Origin: Ardenticatenaceae bacterium
GTDB lineage: Bacteria; Chloroflexota; Anaerolineae; Promineifilales; Promineifilaceae
Reading direction: 5' to 3'
Length of the DNA stretch: 64,000 nt
Assembly (NCBI GenBank): GCA_020634245.1
Contig: JACKCC010000021.1
Coordinates: 59,983 to 123,982 of the forward strand
Positions 43,269-51,166 of the stretch are shown in pieces. The translations under genes and the position numbers were made by a program. Numbering within the stretch: the first letter of the stretch is position 1; each line of letters begins with the position of its first letter. The notes beneath the pieces were generated by a model. That model was not told where the DNA came from. It saw only the letters and a list, made by a program, of their open reading frames with translations, and did not search any database.

Positions 43269-43799
43269 ATGAAACGCATTACCGTGTTGCTTGTTTTGCT
43301 TATATTGGCGTTTGTGTTGGTCATTACTGCCTATGCTGCTCCCCCGGAAAGAGAAACTTACGAATACGATGTTGTTTATCCGTTTGCGGACTGTGGGATT
43401 GAAGGTGTTGGAGATTTTTGGCTCTTCAATAACGAAGTGGGAAGCGGCCGTTTCAAAAGGTTCTATGACAATGATGGAAACTTCATCAAAGAAATCGGAC
43501 ATCAAAGTGGTACTGACAATATTTTTGCTGAAGGTTATCCCGACAAGGTAGTTACCGGGCAGTTCGCTTTTAACTGGATGGTCCAGTTTGATTCGGAAGT
43601 GGGTGAATATACTTTCTCTGATCAAGTTGGCACATGGTGGCACATTATGTTGCCTGGTTACGGCAATATTGTCCATTTTGCCGGGATAGAAGAATTCCAG
43701 TATGACCCTGACGCGGATGAATGGTCTCTCATTAAAGATAATGGCTTGCGTTATGTAGATATGGCGCCTTTGTGTGAATACCTTGCGCCATCCCCGTAA
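43269..43799 (+). CDS. Secreted protein of unknown function
   Basis: A 176-residue protein with a clear signal peptide (MKRITVLLVLLILAFVLVITAYA, cleavage after AYA). The mature part is beta-rich with two Cys (FADCGIEG, PLCEYL) that could bond, many aromatic residues, and a TWWHIMLPGYGNIVHFAG segment. It resembles small exported proteins of unknown role and has no catalytic motif. GGAGGATTGTT precedes the ATG. It is divergent from the BTAD regulator. Confidence 0.8.
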   Translation: MKRITVLLVLLILAFVLVITAYAAPPERETYEYDVVYPFADCGIEGVGDFWLFNNEVGSGRFKRFYDNDGNFIKEIGHQSGTDNIFAEGYPDKVVTGQFAFNWMVQFDSEVGEYTFSDQVGTWWHIMLPGYGNIVHFAGIEEFQYDPDADEWSLIKDNGLRYVDMAPLCEYLAPSP

Positions 43800-43862
43800 T
43801 CTTTAGCCGCTTTTAGAGGCCTGTTTATTTGATGTAGCTGAGGGCAGTAAGTTGAGGTGGTC

Positions 43863-44075
43863 ATGACCAATCAGGAGAAGCCCTACTTGTCTTATCTTTT
43901 GCGGTTGTGGCTGGTGCAAAACCAGACGCATTGTGGTGCATGGCGTTGTTCATTGGAAAATGTGCAAACGGGCGAACGACATGGTTTTGCCAGTCTGGAA
44001 GCGTTGTGCGAGTTCTTGGGTGAAAAAATTGCTCCTTTGCCGGAAGGTAATGGGGTAGATGATGTTGTTGAGTAA
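43863..44075 (+). CDS. Small conserved-looking protein of unknown function
   Basis: A 70-residue cytosolic protein: MTNQEKPYLSYLLRLWLVQN, then GAWRCSLENVQTGERHGFASLEALCEFLGE. The WRxSLExxxTGERxGFASLEALxxFL pattern recalls a short family common in Chloroflexota and cyanobacteria, often near regulators, but no function is established that I can name. TTGAGGTGG precedes the ATG at 43863. Confidence 0.7.
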   Translation: MTNQEKPYLSYLLRLWLVQNQTHCGAWRCSLENVQTGERHGFASLEALCEFLGEKIAPLPEGNGVDDVVE

Positions 44076-44138
44076 GTTTTTTGTGCCAGTTATTGTGTGA
44101 TTTTACAGTCAGAATAATTGGCCTGGAGGAGAATTCCG

Positions 44139-45446
44139 ATGAAACGATTGTTACTTGTTTTCGTTGTTTTGTTGGTTATGTTGGTTGGTTGTCAGAGTGT
44201 GGCAGAGGAAACAACTATATCAACAGCCGTTCCTGAAAATGTAGAGCCTACACCTATTCCGCCAGCACCAACCGATACGGCCGTACCTCCCACCGATACC
44301 CCCATCCCGCCCACAGAAGAACCAGACACGCTTGATTTGGCAGATTTGGAAGAATCTCTACAAGCCGTCGTCGATGCTCAGGTCGAAGCTGGCTATCCTG
44401 GCGTTGTCCTGCTGGTTGATGCCCCAGATTTAGGTTTTAGCTGGCAGGGCGCCGGCGGAATGGCTGACGCAGAAGCCGGAATTCCGATGGAAACGGATAC
44501 TCCCTTCCGTGTGGTTGGCATGACCGGCATGATGCAGGCTGTTGTCGTGCTGCGGCTGAATGAGGAAGGCTTGTTGAACCTGGACGATCCCATCAGCCAA
44601 TACCTGGATTCGACCATCATCGACCAATTGAGTGGACCAGACGGCGAGCCATACGGTGAAGCGATCACTGTGGGTCAACTGCTGAACGCCACCAGCGGCG
44701 TGGCCGGCTACTTTTTAGCGGCCGAGGAAGACATGGATGGCAATAACTCAGATGATATGGCCGAGGTGATCATCAACGATCCTGACCGGCTCTGGCTGCC
44801 GGAAGAAGTGATTGCTTATTCCACCAGTAATCTCAACACCAAATCCGCCCCTGGCGAGAAATTCAACAGTTGCGACCTGGAAAACGTTTTAATCAGCCTG
44901 GTGATCGAGTCGGTGACGGGTATGAGCCTGGATGAAGCCTACCAGACCTGGCTGTTTGAACCGTTGGGTATGTCAAACTCCTTTTTGGCCCAGCCTGGAG
45001 ATCCCCGCCTGGCAGATGTCTCTCATGTCTATTTCATGGAAGGGGTGGATGTATCGGATTACACCAGCCTGTCGTGGCTGCAAGTCGATGTTATCTCTAC
45101 CGTAGATGACCTCAAGCGCTTTATGTGGGACTGGGTTAACGACGACGTCTTTACTGATCCGGCAAGTAAGGAAACGATGGTGGCATGGACCAGTATGGCC
45201 GCCGAGGGCTATGATGGGATTTATTATGGGTCAGGTGCGGTTAAAATGGCTTTTGGGGAGTGGGACATGCCGGAAATCGGTGATTTAATCGGACACGTCA
45301 GTTTGTGGAACGCATTCCTTTTTTATTGGCCCCAATACAATATCGTGTATGCGGGCACATTAAATCAGGCACGGCCGTTCTCCACGTATCCTGAACTTGC
45401 CTTTCCGACGATGATGACGATTTTACCTTATGTCCAAACTGAATAG
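44139..45446 (+). CDS. Serine-hydrolase-fold (beta-lactamase-like) lipoprotein, catalytic motifs lost
   Basis: A 435-residue lipoprotein with signal and lipobox LLVMLVGC and a Thr/Pro linker (PTPIPPAPTDTAVPPTDTP). The domain has the layout of class C beta-lactamase-related hydrolases: a GYPGVVLLV start, NEEGLLNLDDPISQYL after motif 1, ITVGQLLNATSGVAGY, and a last strand DLIGHVSLWNAF. The SxxK motif is replaced by GMTG (FRVVGMTGMMQA), the YxN motif reads YST, and the HTG motif reads HVS. The enzyme is therefore predicted inactive, perhaps a binding protein. GGAGGAG precedes the ATG. Confidence 0.85.
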   Translation: MKRLLLVFVVLLVMLVGCQSVAEETTISTAVPENVEPTPIPPAPTDTAVPPTDTPIPPTEEPDTLDLADLEESLQAVVDAQVEAGYPGVVLLVDAPDLGFSWQGAGGMADAEAGIPMETDTPFRVVGMTGMMQAVVVLRLNEEGLLNLDDPISQYLDSTIIDQLSGPDGEPYGEAITVGQLLNATSGVAGYFLAAEEDMDGNNSDDMAEVIINDPDRLWLPEEVIAYSTSNLNTKSAPGEKFNSCDLENVLISLVIESVTGMSLDEAYQTWLFEPLGMSNSFLAQPGDPRLADVSHVYFMEGVDVSDYTSLSWLQVDVISTVDDLKRFMWDWVNDDVFTDPASKETMVAWTSMAAEGYDGIYYGSGAVKMAFGEWDMPEIGDLIGHVSLWNAFLFYWPQYNIVYAGTLNQARPFSTYPELAFPTMMTILPYVQTE

Positions 45447-45467
45447 GGTTGTTTCATGTTGATTAGG

Positions 45468-45515
45468 CTGGAGACTGGAGACAGTTTGGTCTCTAATCTC
45501 CAGTCTCCAATCTCT
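45468..45515. repeat. Stutter hairpin CTGGAGACTGGAGAC / GTCTC-CTCCAGTCTCC
   Basis: CTGGAGACTGGAGACAG is followed by GGTCTCTAATCTCCAGTCTCC, giving a long stem in the gap before the C11 peptidase gene. Confidence 0.6.
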
Positions 45516-45588
45516 TGAATACGGCCGTCTCCCCCCTCATCTTTCCCCACAGTTGGATTTTTCGGCAAAATTGGCGACAATACGTTCC

Positions 45589-48543
45589 ATGCTTCGCCGA
45601 ACCCTTGCTCTGCTCCTGTTCACGGCCGTTACCCTGACCGCCTGTGAATTTCCGACCACCCAACCGGATGTAACGGCCGTACTCCCCACCGCCGCCACCA
45701 CCCTCTTCCCAACAGCCACCAGCCAACCAACACCAACAACCAACAGCCAACAACCAATCAACCAACCAACTGACCAACCAACCAGCCCTCCACCAACGCC
45801 CACTTACGACCCTGATCTGCCCGACTGGACGGTCATGGTCTACATGAATGCTGACAACAACCTGGAAGCGGCCGGATTACTCGATTTTAACGAGATGGAG
45901 GCCGCGCCGCAGAACGGGCAGGTCAACGTCCTGGTGCAAATCGACCGGGCTGTGGGTGAAGCTGTTTCTGAAGAGGATTGGACTGGGGCGCGCCGCTACC
46001 GCATCCAGCATGATGAAGATGTGACGGCCGTTACCTCTCAACTGGCTGCCAAATTAGGCGAAGTCAATATGGGTGATCCCCTGACTCTGGCCGATTTTAT
46101 CACCTGGGGTGCGGCCAACTACCCGGCCAACCACTACGCCCTCATCCTCTGGGATCATGGCGTGGGCTGGAACGGTATTGCCTTTGACAACGACACGGCC
46201 GATTTTGGCCAACCCGATTATCTCAGTTTGGGTGATCTGGCCGGAGCGTTGAACCGGGCACTGCCCAAAGCTGGCGTGGACAAACTCGATCTCATCGGTT
46301 TTGATGCCTGTTTGATGGGACAGTTGGACGTGTTTCAGACTATCGCCCCTTTTGCTGATTTTGCCGTTGGCTCGGAAGAATTAACGCCGGGATCGGGCTG
46401 GGATTATCGCGCCGTGTTAGGCCAACTGGCCGACGAACCAGCGATGGACGGCGAACGGCTGGCCGAGCAAATCGCCGCCAATTTTGCCGATTATTACACA
46501 TTGGTTGAACCGGACGATTTTGTGACGATGACGGCCGTTGACTTGTCTCAGATCGATAGCGTGAGTACGGCCGTTACCCAACTGGCTCAAACACTCACTA
46601 CCAATCCAGTACAGGCCACCAGCGCCGTCGGTGATGCCCGCAGCGGGGCTGAAGCGTTCGCCCGTGTTTATGCCAACGAGTTTGATCGGTATGCGGCCGT
46701 GGACTTGCAGCATTTTGCCAGCATTTTGGTCCAGCGCAGCCCGGATACGGCCGTTCAGGCTGCGGCAGAAGAGGTGATGGGGACGGTGGAAACGGCCGTC
46801 ATCGCCAACGAACATGGCAGCGGCTTCAAACATGCTGGCGGCATTGCCATCTACTTCCCCCGCCAGGCCCAATTTTACGACGCCGCCTATGCCCAAACGA
46901 CGACCAACGCGGCCTGGAATGACTTCCTGACCGCTTACTTCACCGCCGCTTCCGACCAACTGCCAGCGCCGCAAATCGCCCTGGCCGACAGGCGCAGCGA
47001 ACCGGCTGGCGTACAAAACCCCGCTTACCTCGATTTTGAAATTGTTGGCCGGGAAATTGAGCAGGTGGCCCTGCTGGGCGGTCGCACCGAGGAGGATGGC
47101 CGGCGGCGTTTGCTGGAATTCGACACGCTCATTCCCGAGCCGACCCATCTGCCCGATGGCAGCCAGCTTTCCGAATGGCGCGACGGCGTGCACGAGGATT
47201 TTTTCATCTGGGATACGCAGGTGACCTATTTGTACGATGCTGCCGAAACGGGTGAATTTGTGGTGATGTGGCCTGTGGCTGGAGAAGATGATTTGTATAC
47301 GGTACAAGGCCGTTTACAGCGGGTTGATGGGGGCACGGCCGTTAATGCCAATCTTGTTTTCAATCAAGTTACCGGCCAATTAGACCAAGTTTGGGCTGTC
47401 CAGTCCGACGCCAGCGCGGCCCCGGCCGAAATCACACCGCAGCCCGGTGACGTGTTCACGATGTACGATTTTTATCTGGACGATGACAATCGAATCGTGC
47501 GTCAGCCGGGAATCAGCCTGGCCTTCGACGAGAGCGGCCGGTTGTATTTTGATTGGCGGCCGCTGCCCAATGGTGATTATTTCCTGGGATTGTCGGCAGC
47601 TAACGTGGCCGGAGAAGCAGGCACAGCGTTTGTCACTCTGGCCGTCGATAATCAGGATTACGTTGCCGGTTACAAAGCCTATCTGGACCCGTATTTGGGC
47701 TTCCAATTCCTGTACCCGGAAAGCTGGTACACACCCATTTACACCGGCACCCTGCTTTACACCAGCGACCGGGCAGTGATGACCAATGTGCAGATGACGT
47801 TGTATCCTCACCTGGGCCCTCGAACAGATGCCCGCACGCTCAAGACCCAGACGTTGAGTCTGTTTGGCCCGGTGGATGTGTTGTTTGAGGAAGATGTTGC
47901 TCTAGACGGCCAGCTTGCCTTGCGGACGGCCTACGGCTATACCGACGACGCTGGGACGCCGCACACCGGTATTTTCCTGGTTTTTGTGCGCAATGGGATT
48001 GGTTACGTGGTGGATGTGGATGGGTTGCAAACGGAAGAGGCAGGGACGATAACGGCCGTTGACACCCTGGCCTACAGTTGGCGATTTGTCGATACAGGCA
48101 CTGGTCTGCCGCCGGGCGACTGGGCGCGCATTGATTTAGACGCCTTTACTGTGGCCCAACCGGCCGATTTTATTTACCAGGAAGTGAATGACTGGCAGCG
48201 TTTCAGCAGCGACCGCAGCACGTTTGTCGCTCTGCGTACCCAGCCGGAAACGCGTCCTGCGCCGGACGTGCTGGCCGCGCTCCTGCGCGACGCCGGAGCT
48301 GGCGTGACTAATTTTGTTGCCGAACCGGCTTTTCGGATGCTGTTGAGCGGCGCAGTTTGGGATCGGGCTGATTTTAGTTATGTGACGGATGACGGCCGTA
48401 CCATCTGGGGTTTCCTCATGGTCAAAATCGAGGCCGGGCAGGAAGTGGTCGCCTGGTCCGAAGCGCCATCCACTACTTACAACGATCTGGAGCAGAATGT
48501 TTTCCTGGTCATGGTGGCCGATTTGAGTTTGGCTTCACGGTAG
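45589..48543 (+). CDS. Clostripain-like (C11) peptidase lipoprotein
   Basis: A 984-residue secreted protein. The signal peptide ends in a lipobox (LLLFTAVTLTAC), and a Thr/Gln/Pro linker follows. The caspase-fold peptidase domain contains WTVMVYMNADNNLE, the catalytic His in ILWDHGVGW and Cys in LIGFDACLMG. Beyond about residue 460 there are beta-rich domains and a late segment, LGFQFLYPESWYTPIY, that resembles PsbP-like or CUB-like modules. The peptidase prefers Arg/Lys in known family members. I chose the ATG at 45589 although its ribosome binding site is poor; an in-frame TTG at 45553 would add twelve residues. Its coding frame contains many ACGGCCGT copies. Confidence 0.88.
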   Translation: MLRRTLALLLFTAVTLTACEFPTTQPDVTAVLPTAATTLFPTATSQPTPTTNSQQPINQPTDQPTSPPPTPTYDPDLPDWTVMVYMNADNNLEAAGLLDFNEMEAAPQNGQVNVLVQIDRAVGEAVSEEDWTGARRYRIQHDEDVTAVTSQLAAKLGEVNMGDPLTLADFITWGAANYPANHYALILWDHGVGWNGIAFDNDTADFGQPDYLSLGDLAGALNRALPKAGVDKLDLIGFDACLMGQLDVFQTIAPFADFAVGSEELTPGSGWDYRAVLGQLADEPAMDGERLAEQIAANFADYYTLVEPDDFVTMTAVDLSQIDSVSTAVTQLAQTLTTNPVQATSAVGDARSGAEAFARVYANEFDRYAAVDLQHFASILVQRSPDTAVQAAAEEVMGTVETAVIANEHGSGFKHAGGIAIYFPRQAQFYDAAYAQTTTNAAWNDFLTAYFTAASDQLPAPQIALADRRSEPAGVQNPAYLDFEIVGREIEQVALLGGRTEEDGRRRLLEFDTLIPEPTHLPDGSQLSEWRDGVHEDFFIWDTQVTYLYDAAETGEFVVMWPVAGEDDLYTVQGRLQRVDGGTAVNANLVFNQVTGQLDQVWAVQSDASAAPAEITPQPGDVFTMYDFYLDDDNRIVRQPGISLAFDESGRLYFDWRPLPNGDYFLGLSAANVAGEAGTAFVTLAVDNQDYVAGYKAYLDPYLGFQFLYPESWYTPIYTGTLLYTSDRAVMTNVQMTLYPHLGPRTDARTLKTQTLSLFGPVDVLFEEDVALDGQLALRTAYGYTDDAGTPHTGIFLVFVRNGIGYVVDVDGLQTEEAGTITAVDTLAYSWRFVDTGTGLPPGDWARIDLDAFTVAQPADFIYQEVNDWQRFSSDRSTFVALRTQPETRPAPDVLAALLRDAGAGVTNFVAEPAFRMLLSGAVWDRADFSYVTDDGRTIWGFLMVKIEAGQEVVAWSEAPSTTYNDLEQNVFLVMVADLSLASR

Positions 48544-48653
48544 GTGAAAACGGGAAAGTCATTTGAATAAAAAATGCGATGGTTCTCCCGTTTTCACTGA
48601 GTAAACCACAAAGCAATGGTGCATTGTTTGTCAAAACTCTTTTTGTGTTTTAC
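48544..48653. repeat. Two consecutive hairpins after the C11 peptidase gene
   Basis: GTGAAAACGGGA (48544-48555) pairs perfectly with TCCCGTTTTCAC (48586-48597). GTAAACCACAAAG (48601-48613) then pairs with CTTTTTGTGTTTTAC (48639-48653), the latter sharing its word with 16220-16260. Confidence 0.65.
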
Positions 48654-48751
48654 CTAAACCTCAAAGGGTTGCTTGGTGTTAAAACCCATTCTACAGGGAT
48701 TACCCGATTATTTTCTTAAAGAGTTGCCAACACTTTGGGGGGTAAATAAAA

Positions 48752-49486
48752 ATGCTTTGGAAAAAACTGATTCGTTTTGGCTTCCGGCTGCTTTACAACG
48801 AACTGGCCTGGACGTATGATGCCGTTAGCTGGCTGGTTTCGTTGGGCGACTGGCGTTCATGGCAGCAGGCAGCTCTGCCGTTTGTCCTGGGGCCGGACGT
48901 GCTGGAGATTGGTCATGGGCCGGGGCACATGCTGCTGGCGCTGCGACAGGCCGGTTTCCGGGTGGTAGGGCTGGATTTGTCGCCGTACATGGGTCGGCAG
49001 GCGCAAAAACGATTGGGTGGTGGGCATGCCCTGAGCGGGGTCGAAGGGGACGTCCCTCTCATTCGGGGTGATGTGCTGGCGCTGCCGGTGAAAACGGCCG
49101 TTTTTGATACCGTTCTGTCTACTTTTCCCACCGATTACATCATTGATCCCACTGTATTGCTGAATGTGAACCGGGTGCTAAGAGAGAACGGCCGTTTCAT
49201 TATCGTTCCCGAAGGACATCTTACTGGCCGCAGCCTGCTTCACCGCTTTATCGAATGGCTGTACGCCATCACCGGCCAGCGCGCCGGCCCGTTTGTCGTT
49301 GATAAAGCCGATAACTGGCCCGATCACCCGGTCTGGCAAAAGATGGTCGAGCGCTTCATCGCTGCTGGTTTTCACCTGGAAATGGAGCAAATTCACCTGC
49401 CTCGCAGCGCAGTGACAATCTTAACTGCGCATAAGGGTGTTGGTTCAACTCCGTTCCGGCTGATACAATCAGAGCCAGAGGAGTGA
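48752..49486 (+). CDS. SAM-dependent methyltransferase with repeat-derived insertion
   Basis: A 244-residue class I methyltransferase. VLEIGHGPGHMLLAL is motif I (about residues 50-64), VVGLDLSPYMG the acidic loop, IRGDVLALPV motif III-like, VLSTFPTDYI motif IV and VNRVLRENGRFIIVPEG motif V. Between GLDLSPYMGRQAQKRL and the IRGD strand, the protein carries GGGHALSGVEGD, which is the translation of a dispersed GCCCTGAGCGGGGTCGAAGG repeat. An N-terminal helix (LLYNELAWTYDAVSWLVSLG) precedes the fold as in UbiE-like enzymes. Substrate unknown. GGGGGGT lies before the ATG. Confidence 0.85.
   Translation: MLWKKLIRFGFRLLYNELAWTYDAVSWLVSLGDWRSWQQAALPFVLGPDVLEIGHGPGHMLLALRQAGFRVVGLDLSPYMGRQAQKRLGGGHALSGVEGDVPLIRGDVLALPVKTAVFDTVLSTFPTDYIIDPTVLLNVNRVLRENGRFIIVPEGHLTGRSLLHRFIEWLYAITGQRAGPFVVDKADNWPDHPVWQKMVERFIAAGFHLEMEQIHLPRSAVTILTAHKGVGSTPFRLIQSEPEE
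49028..49047 (+). repeat. Dispersed repeat copy inside a coding sequence
   Basis: GCCCTGAGCGGGGTCGAAGG, reading as ALSGVEG in frame in the methyltransferase. It is related to the CTTCGACAGGCTCAG repeats at 36945-36991 and 61981-62075. Confidence 0.65.
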
Positions 49487-49527
49487 GCTAGAGCAAGAGG
49501 AAAGATCGCTTTGGCTACGACTTTATC

Positions 49528-50061
49528 ATGATGGAACCTGAATCTGTTCATTCAACGATTTCAATGCGGGCACGTCTTTTGCTGCTGTTGGTGGCCGGTT
49601 GTGTTGTCCTGGCGGATCAACTGAGTAAGCTCGTGATAGAGATTTTCCTGCCGCTTTACCGTAGTTGGACGCCACTGCCCCATTTGCTGCCCACTTTCCG
49701 TTTTTCCCACGTCAGCAATACCGGATCGGCGTTTGGGCTGTTTGCGCACAACAGCGCTGTCTTTGCTTGGGTGGCAACACTTGTGTCGCTGGCCATTGTA
49801 ATTTACAACTTTCATCTATCTGGCCGGCAGTATTGGCTGCGGCTGGCGCTGGGGCTGCAATTGGGCGGCGCGGTAGGCAACCTGGTTGACCGGCTCCGCC
49901 TGGGTCACGTTACTGATTTTATTGATTTTGGCCCCTGGGTTTTTAATCTGGCTGACGTAGCCATCATTTTAGGTGCGATTGTTTTAGCTGGCGTCATGTG
50001 GCAGGAATCGAAACAACACGTCCCGGCTCCGTTTGAAGAGATGGGTAAAGAGACTTCGTGA
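49528..50061 (+). CDS. lspA: Lipoprotein signal peptidase (signal peptidase II)
   Basis: A 177-residue inner-membrane aspartic peptidase that removes the signal peptide of lipid-modified prolipoproteins. Four membrane helices are visible. VLADQLSKLVI begins the family pattern, and SNTGSAFGLF matches the NxGxAFG loop. The catalytic Asp residues are in GNLVDRLRLGHVTDFIDF and NLADVAI. It acts after Lgt, encoded at 5755-6528. An RluA-family pseudouridine synthase follows, a common neighbour of lspA. Confidence 0.94.
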   Translation: MMEPESVHSTISMRARLLLLLVAGCVVLADQLSKLVIEIFLPLYRSWTPLPHLLPTFRFSHVSNTGSAFGLFAHNSAVFAWVATLVSLAIVIYNFHLSGRQYWLRLALGLQLGGAVGNLVDRLRLGHVTDFIDFGPWVFNLADVAIILGAIVLAGVMWQESKQHVPAPFEEMGKETS

Positions 50062-50076
50062 TGTTAGAGGAATTTG

Positions 50077-50126
50077 GCGGGGATTAAGGGATAAGATAAA
50101 TAATCCCCCAATCTCCCAATCCCCGC
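50077..50126. repeat. Hairpin GCGGGGATT / AATCCCCGC
   Basis: GCGGGGATT (50077-50085) pairs with AATCCCCGC (50118-50126), with inner AATCCCCCAATCTCCC repeats. It fills the gap between lspA and the pseudouridine synthase gene. Confidence 0.55.
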
Positions 50127-50154
50127 TCATTTTATAGGGAGGGAAGCAGCAAAT

Positions 50155-51087
50155 ATGAACGGCCGTACCATTGAACTAACTTTATCCGCCCCCGGCGAAC
50201 GGCTGGACAAGGCTCTAACCGATGCTTTGCCTGAACTATCCCGTACCCGCATCCAGCAGTTGGTAAAAGAACAGCAGATATTGGTCAACGGCCGTGCTGC
50301 CAAATCCAGCCAAAAATTAGAGGGGGGCGAACAAGTCCTCGTCAACTTGCCCGACCCGGTAGACACAGAACTTGTCCCCTGGGAATATCCGCTTGATATT
50401 CGTTATGAAGATGATGATTTATTGGTCATTAACAAACCGGCGGGCATGGTCGTCCACCCATCGGCCGGACACGAGCAGGATACCCTGGTGAACGCCGTCC
50501 TGGCCCACTGTCCGGTGCTGCCCGTTATTGGCAGTGAAAAACGGCCGGGTATCGTTCACCGGCTGGACAAAGATACGTCTGGTTTGATCATCGTGGCCAA
50601 AAATGAGCGGGCGCTGCGGATGATGCAGGCCCAATTCAAAAAACGCACCATCAGCAAAATGTACCTGGCGTTGGTGGATGGGCAGGTGCAGCCGCCAGCC
50701 GCGTTGATCGATGCGCCGCTAGGCCGTGATCCGAGCAGCCGCAAAAAGATGGGCGTTATCCCGCCGGGAAGCTCCGCTTCGCGGCAGTCCCGGCCGGCGC
50801 AAACCCATTATCAAACCGTCATCGGCTATGATGATTACACGCTGCTAGAATGCCAACCCAAAACCGGGCGTACCCATCAAATCCGCGTCCATCTAGCATA
50901 CATTGGGTTTCCGATTGCCGGGGATACGATATACGGCCGTCGCAAACGCAAACTGGGCCTAAAACGACACTTCTTGCATGCCGCCAAACTGACCTTTCAA
51001 CGGCCGTCCGACATGGCCGAAATAACAGTGAGCGCCGAACTTCCCCCCGATTTGCAGGCTGCACTCGACTTGCTGAACAAGCCGTGA
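50155..51087 (+). CDS. RluA-family pseudouridine synthase (RluD-like)
   Basis: A 310-residue enzyme converting uridine to pseudouridine in 23S rRNA or tRNA. An S4 RNA-binding domain (ERLDKALTDALPELSRTRIQQLVKEQQILVNG) is followed by the catalytic domain: DDLLVINKPAGMVVHPSAGH, the catalytic Asp in HRLDKDTSGLIIVAKN, and LLECQPKTGRTHQIRVHLAYIGFPIAGD. A stretch of about six extra residues (PPGSSASRQSRPAQ) before THYQTVIG coincides with a small GAAGCTCCGCTTCGCGGC inverted repeat in the DNA. GGGAGGG lies before the ATG. Downstream of lspA, probably co-transcribed. Confidence 0.93.
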   Translation: MNGRTIELTLSAPGERLDKALTDALPELSRTRIQQLVKEQQILVNGRAAKSSQKLEGGEQVLVNLPDPVDTELVPWEYPLDIRYEDDDLLVINKPAGMVVHPSAGHEQDTLVNAVLAHCPVLPVIGSEKRPGIVHRLDKDTSGLIIVAKNERALRMMQAQFKKRTISKMYLALVDGQVQPPAALIDAPLGRDPSSRKKMGVIPPGSSASRQSRPAQTHYQTVIGYDDYTLLECQPKTGRTHQIRVHLAYIGFPIAGDTIYGRRKRKLGLKRHFLHAAKLTFQRPSDMAEITVSAELPPDLQAALDLLNKP

Positions 51088-51166
51088 GCAATAATTGATA
51101 AGCCTCTATACAGGTCATTCCGAAGGCAGGCATGACAGTCGAGAGACACCTATAACTGCTTACCGA

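Noticed and set aside
46417..47307. A 296-codon minus-strand frame inside the C11 peptidase gene.
   Set aside because: The C11 frame has the signal peptide, catalytic motifs and expected length; the antisense frame is a by-product.
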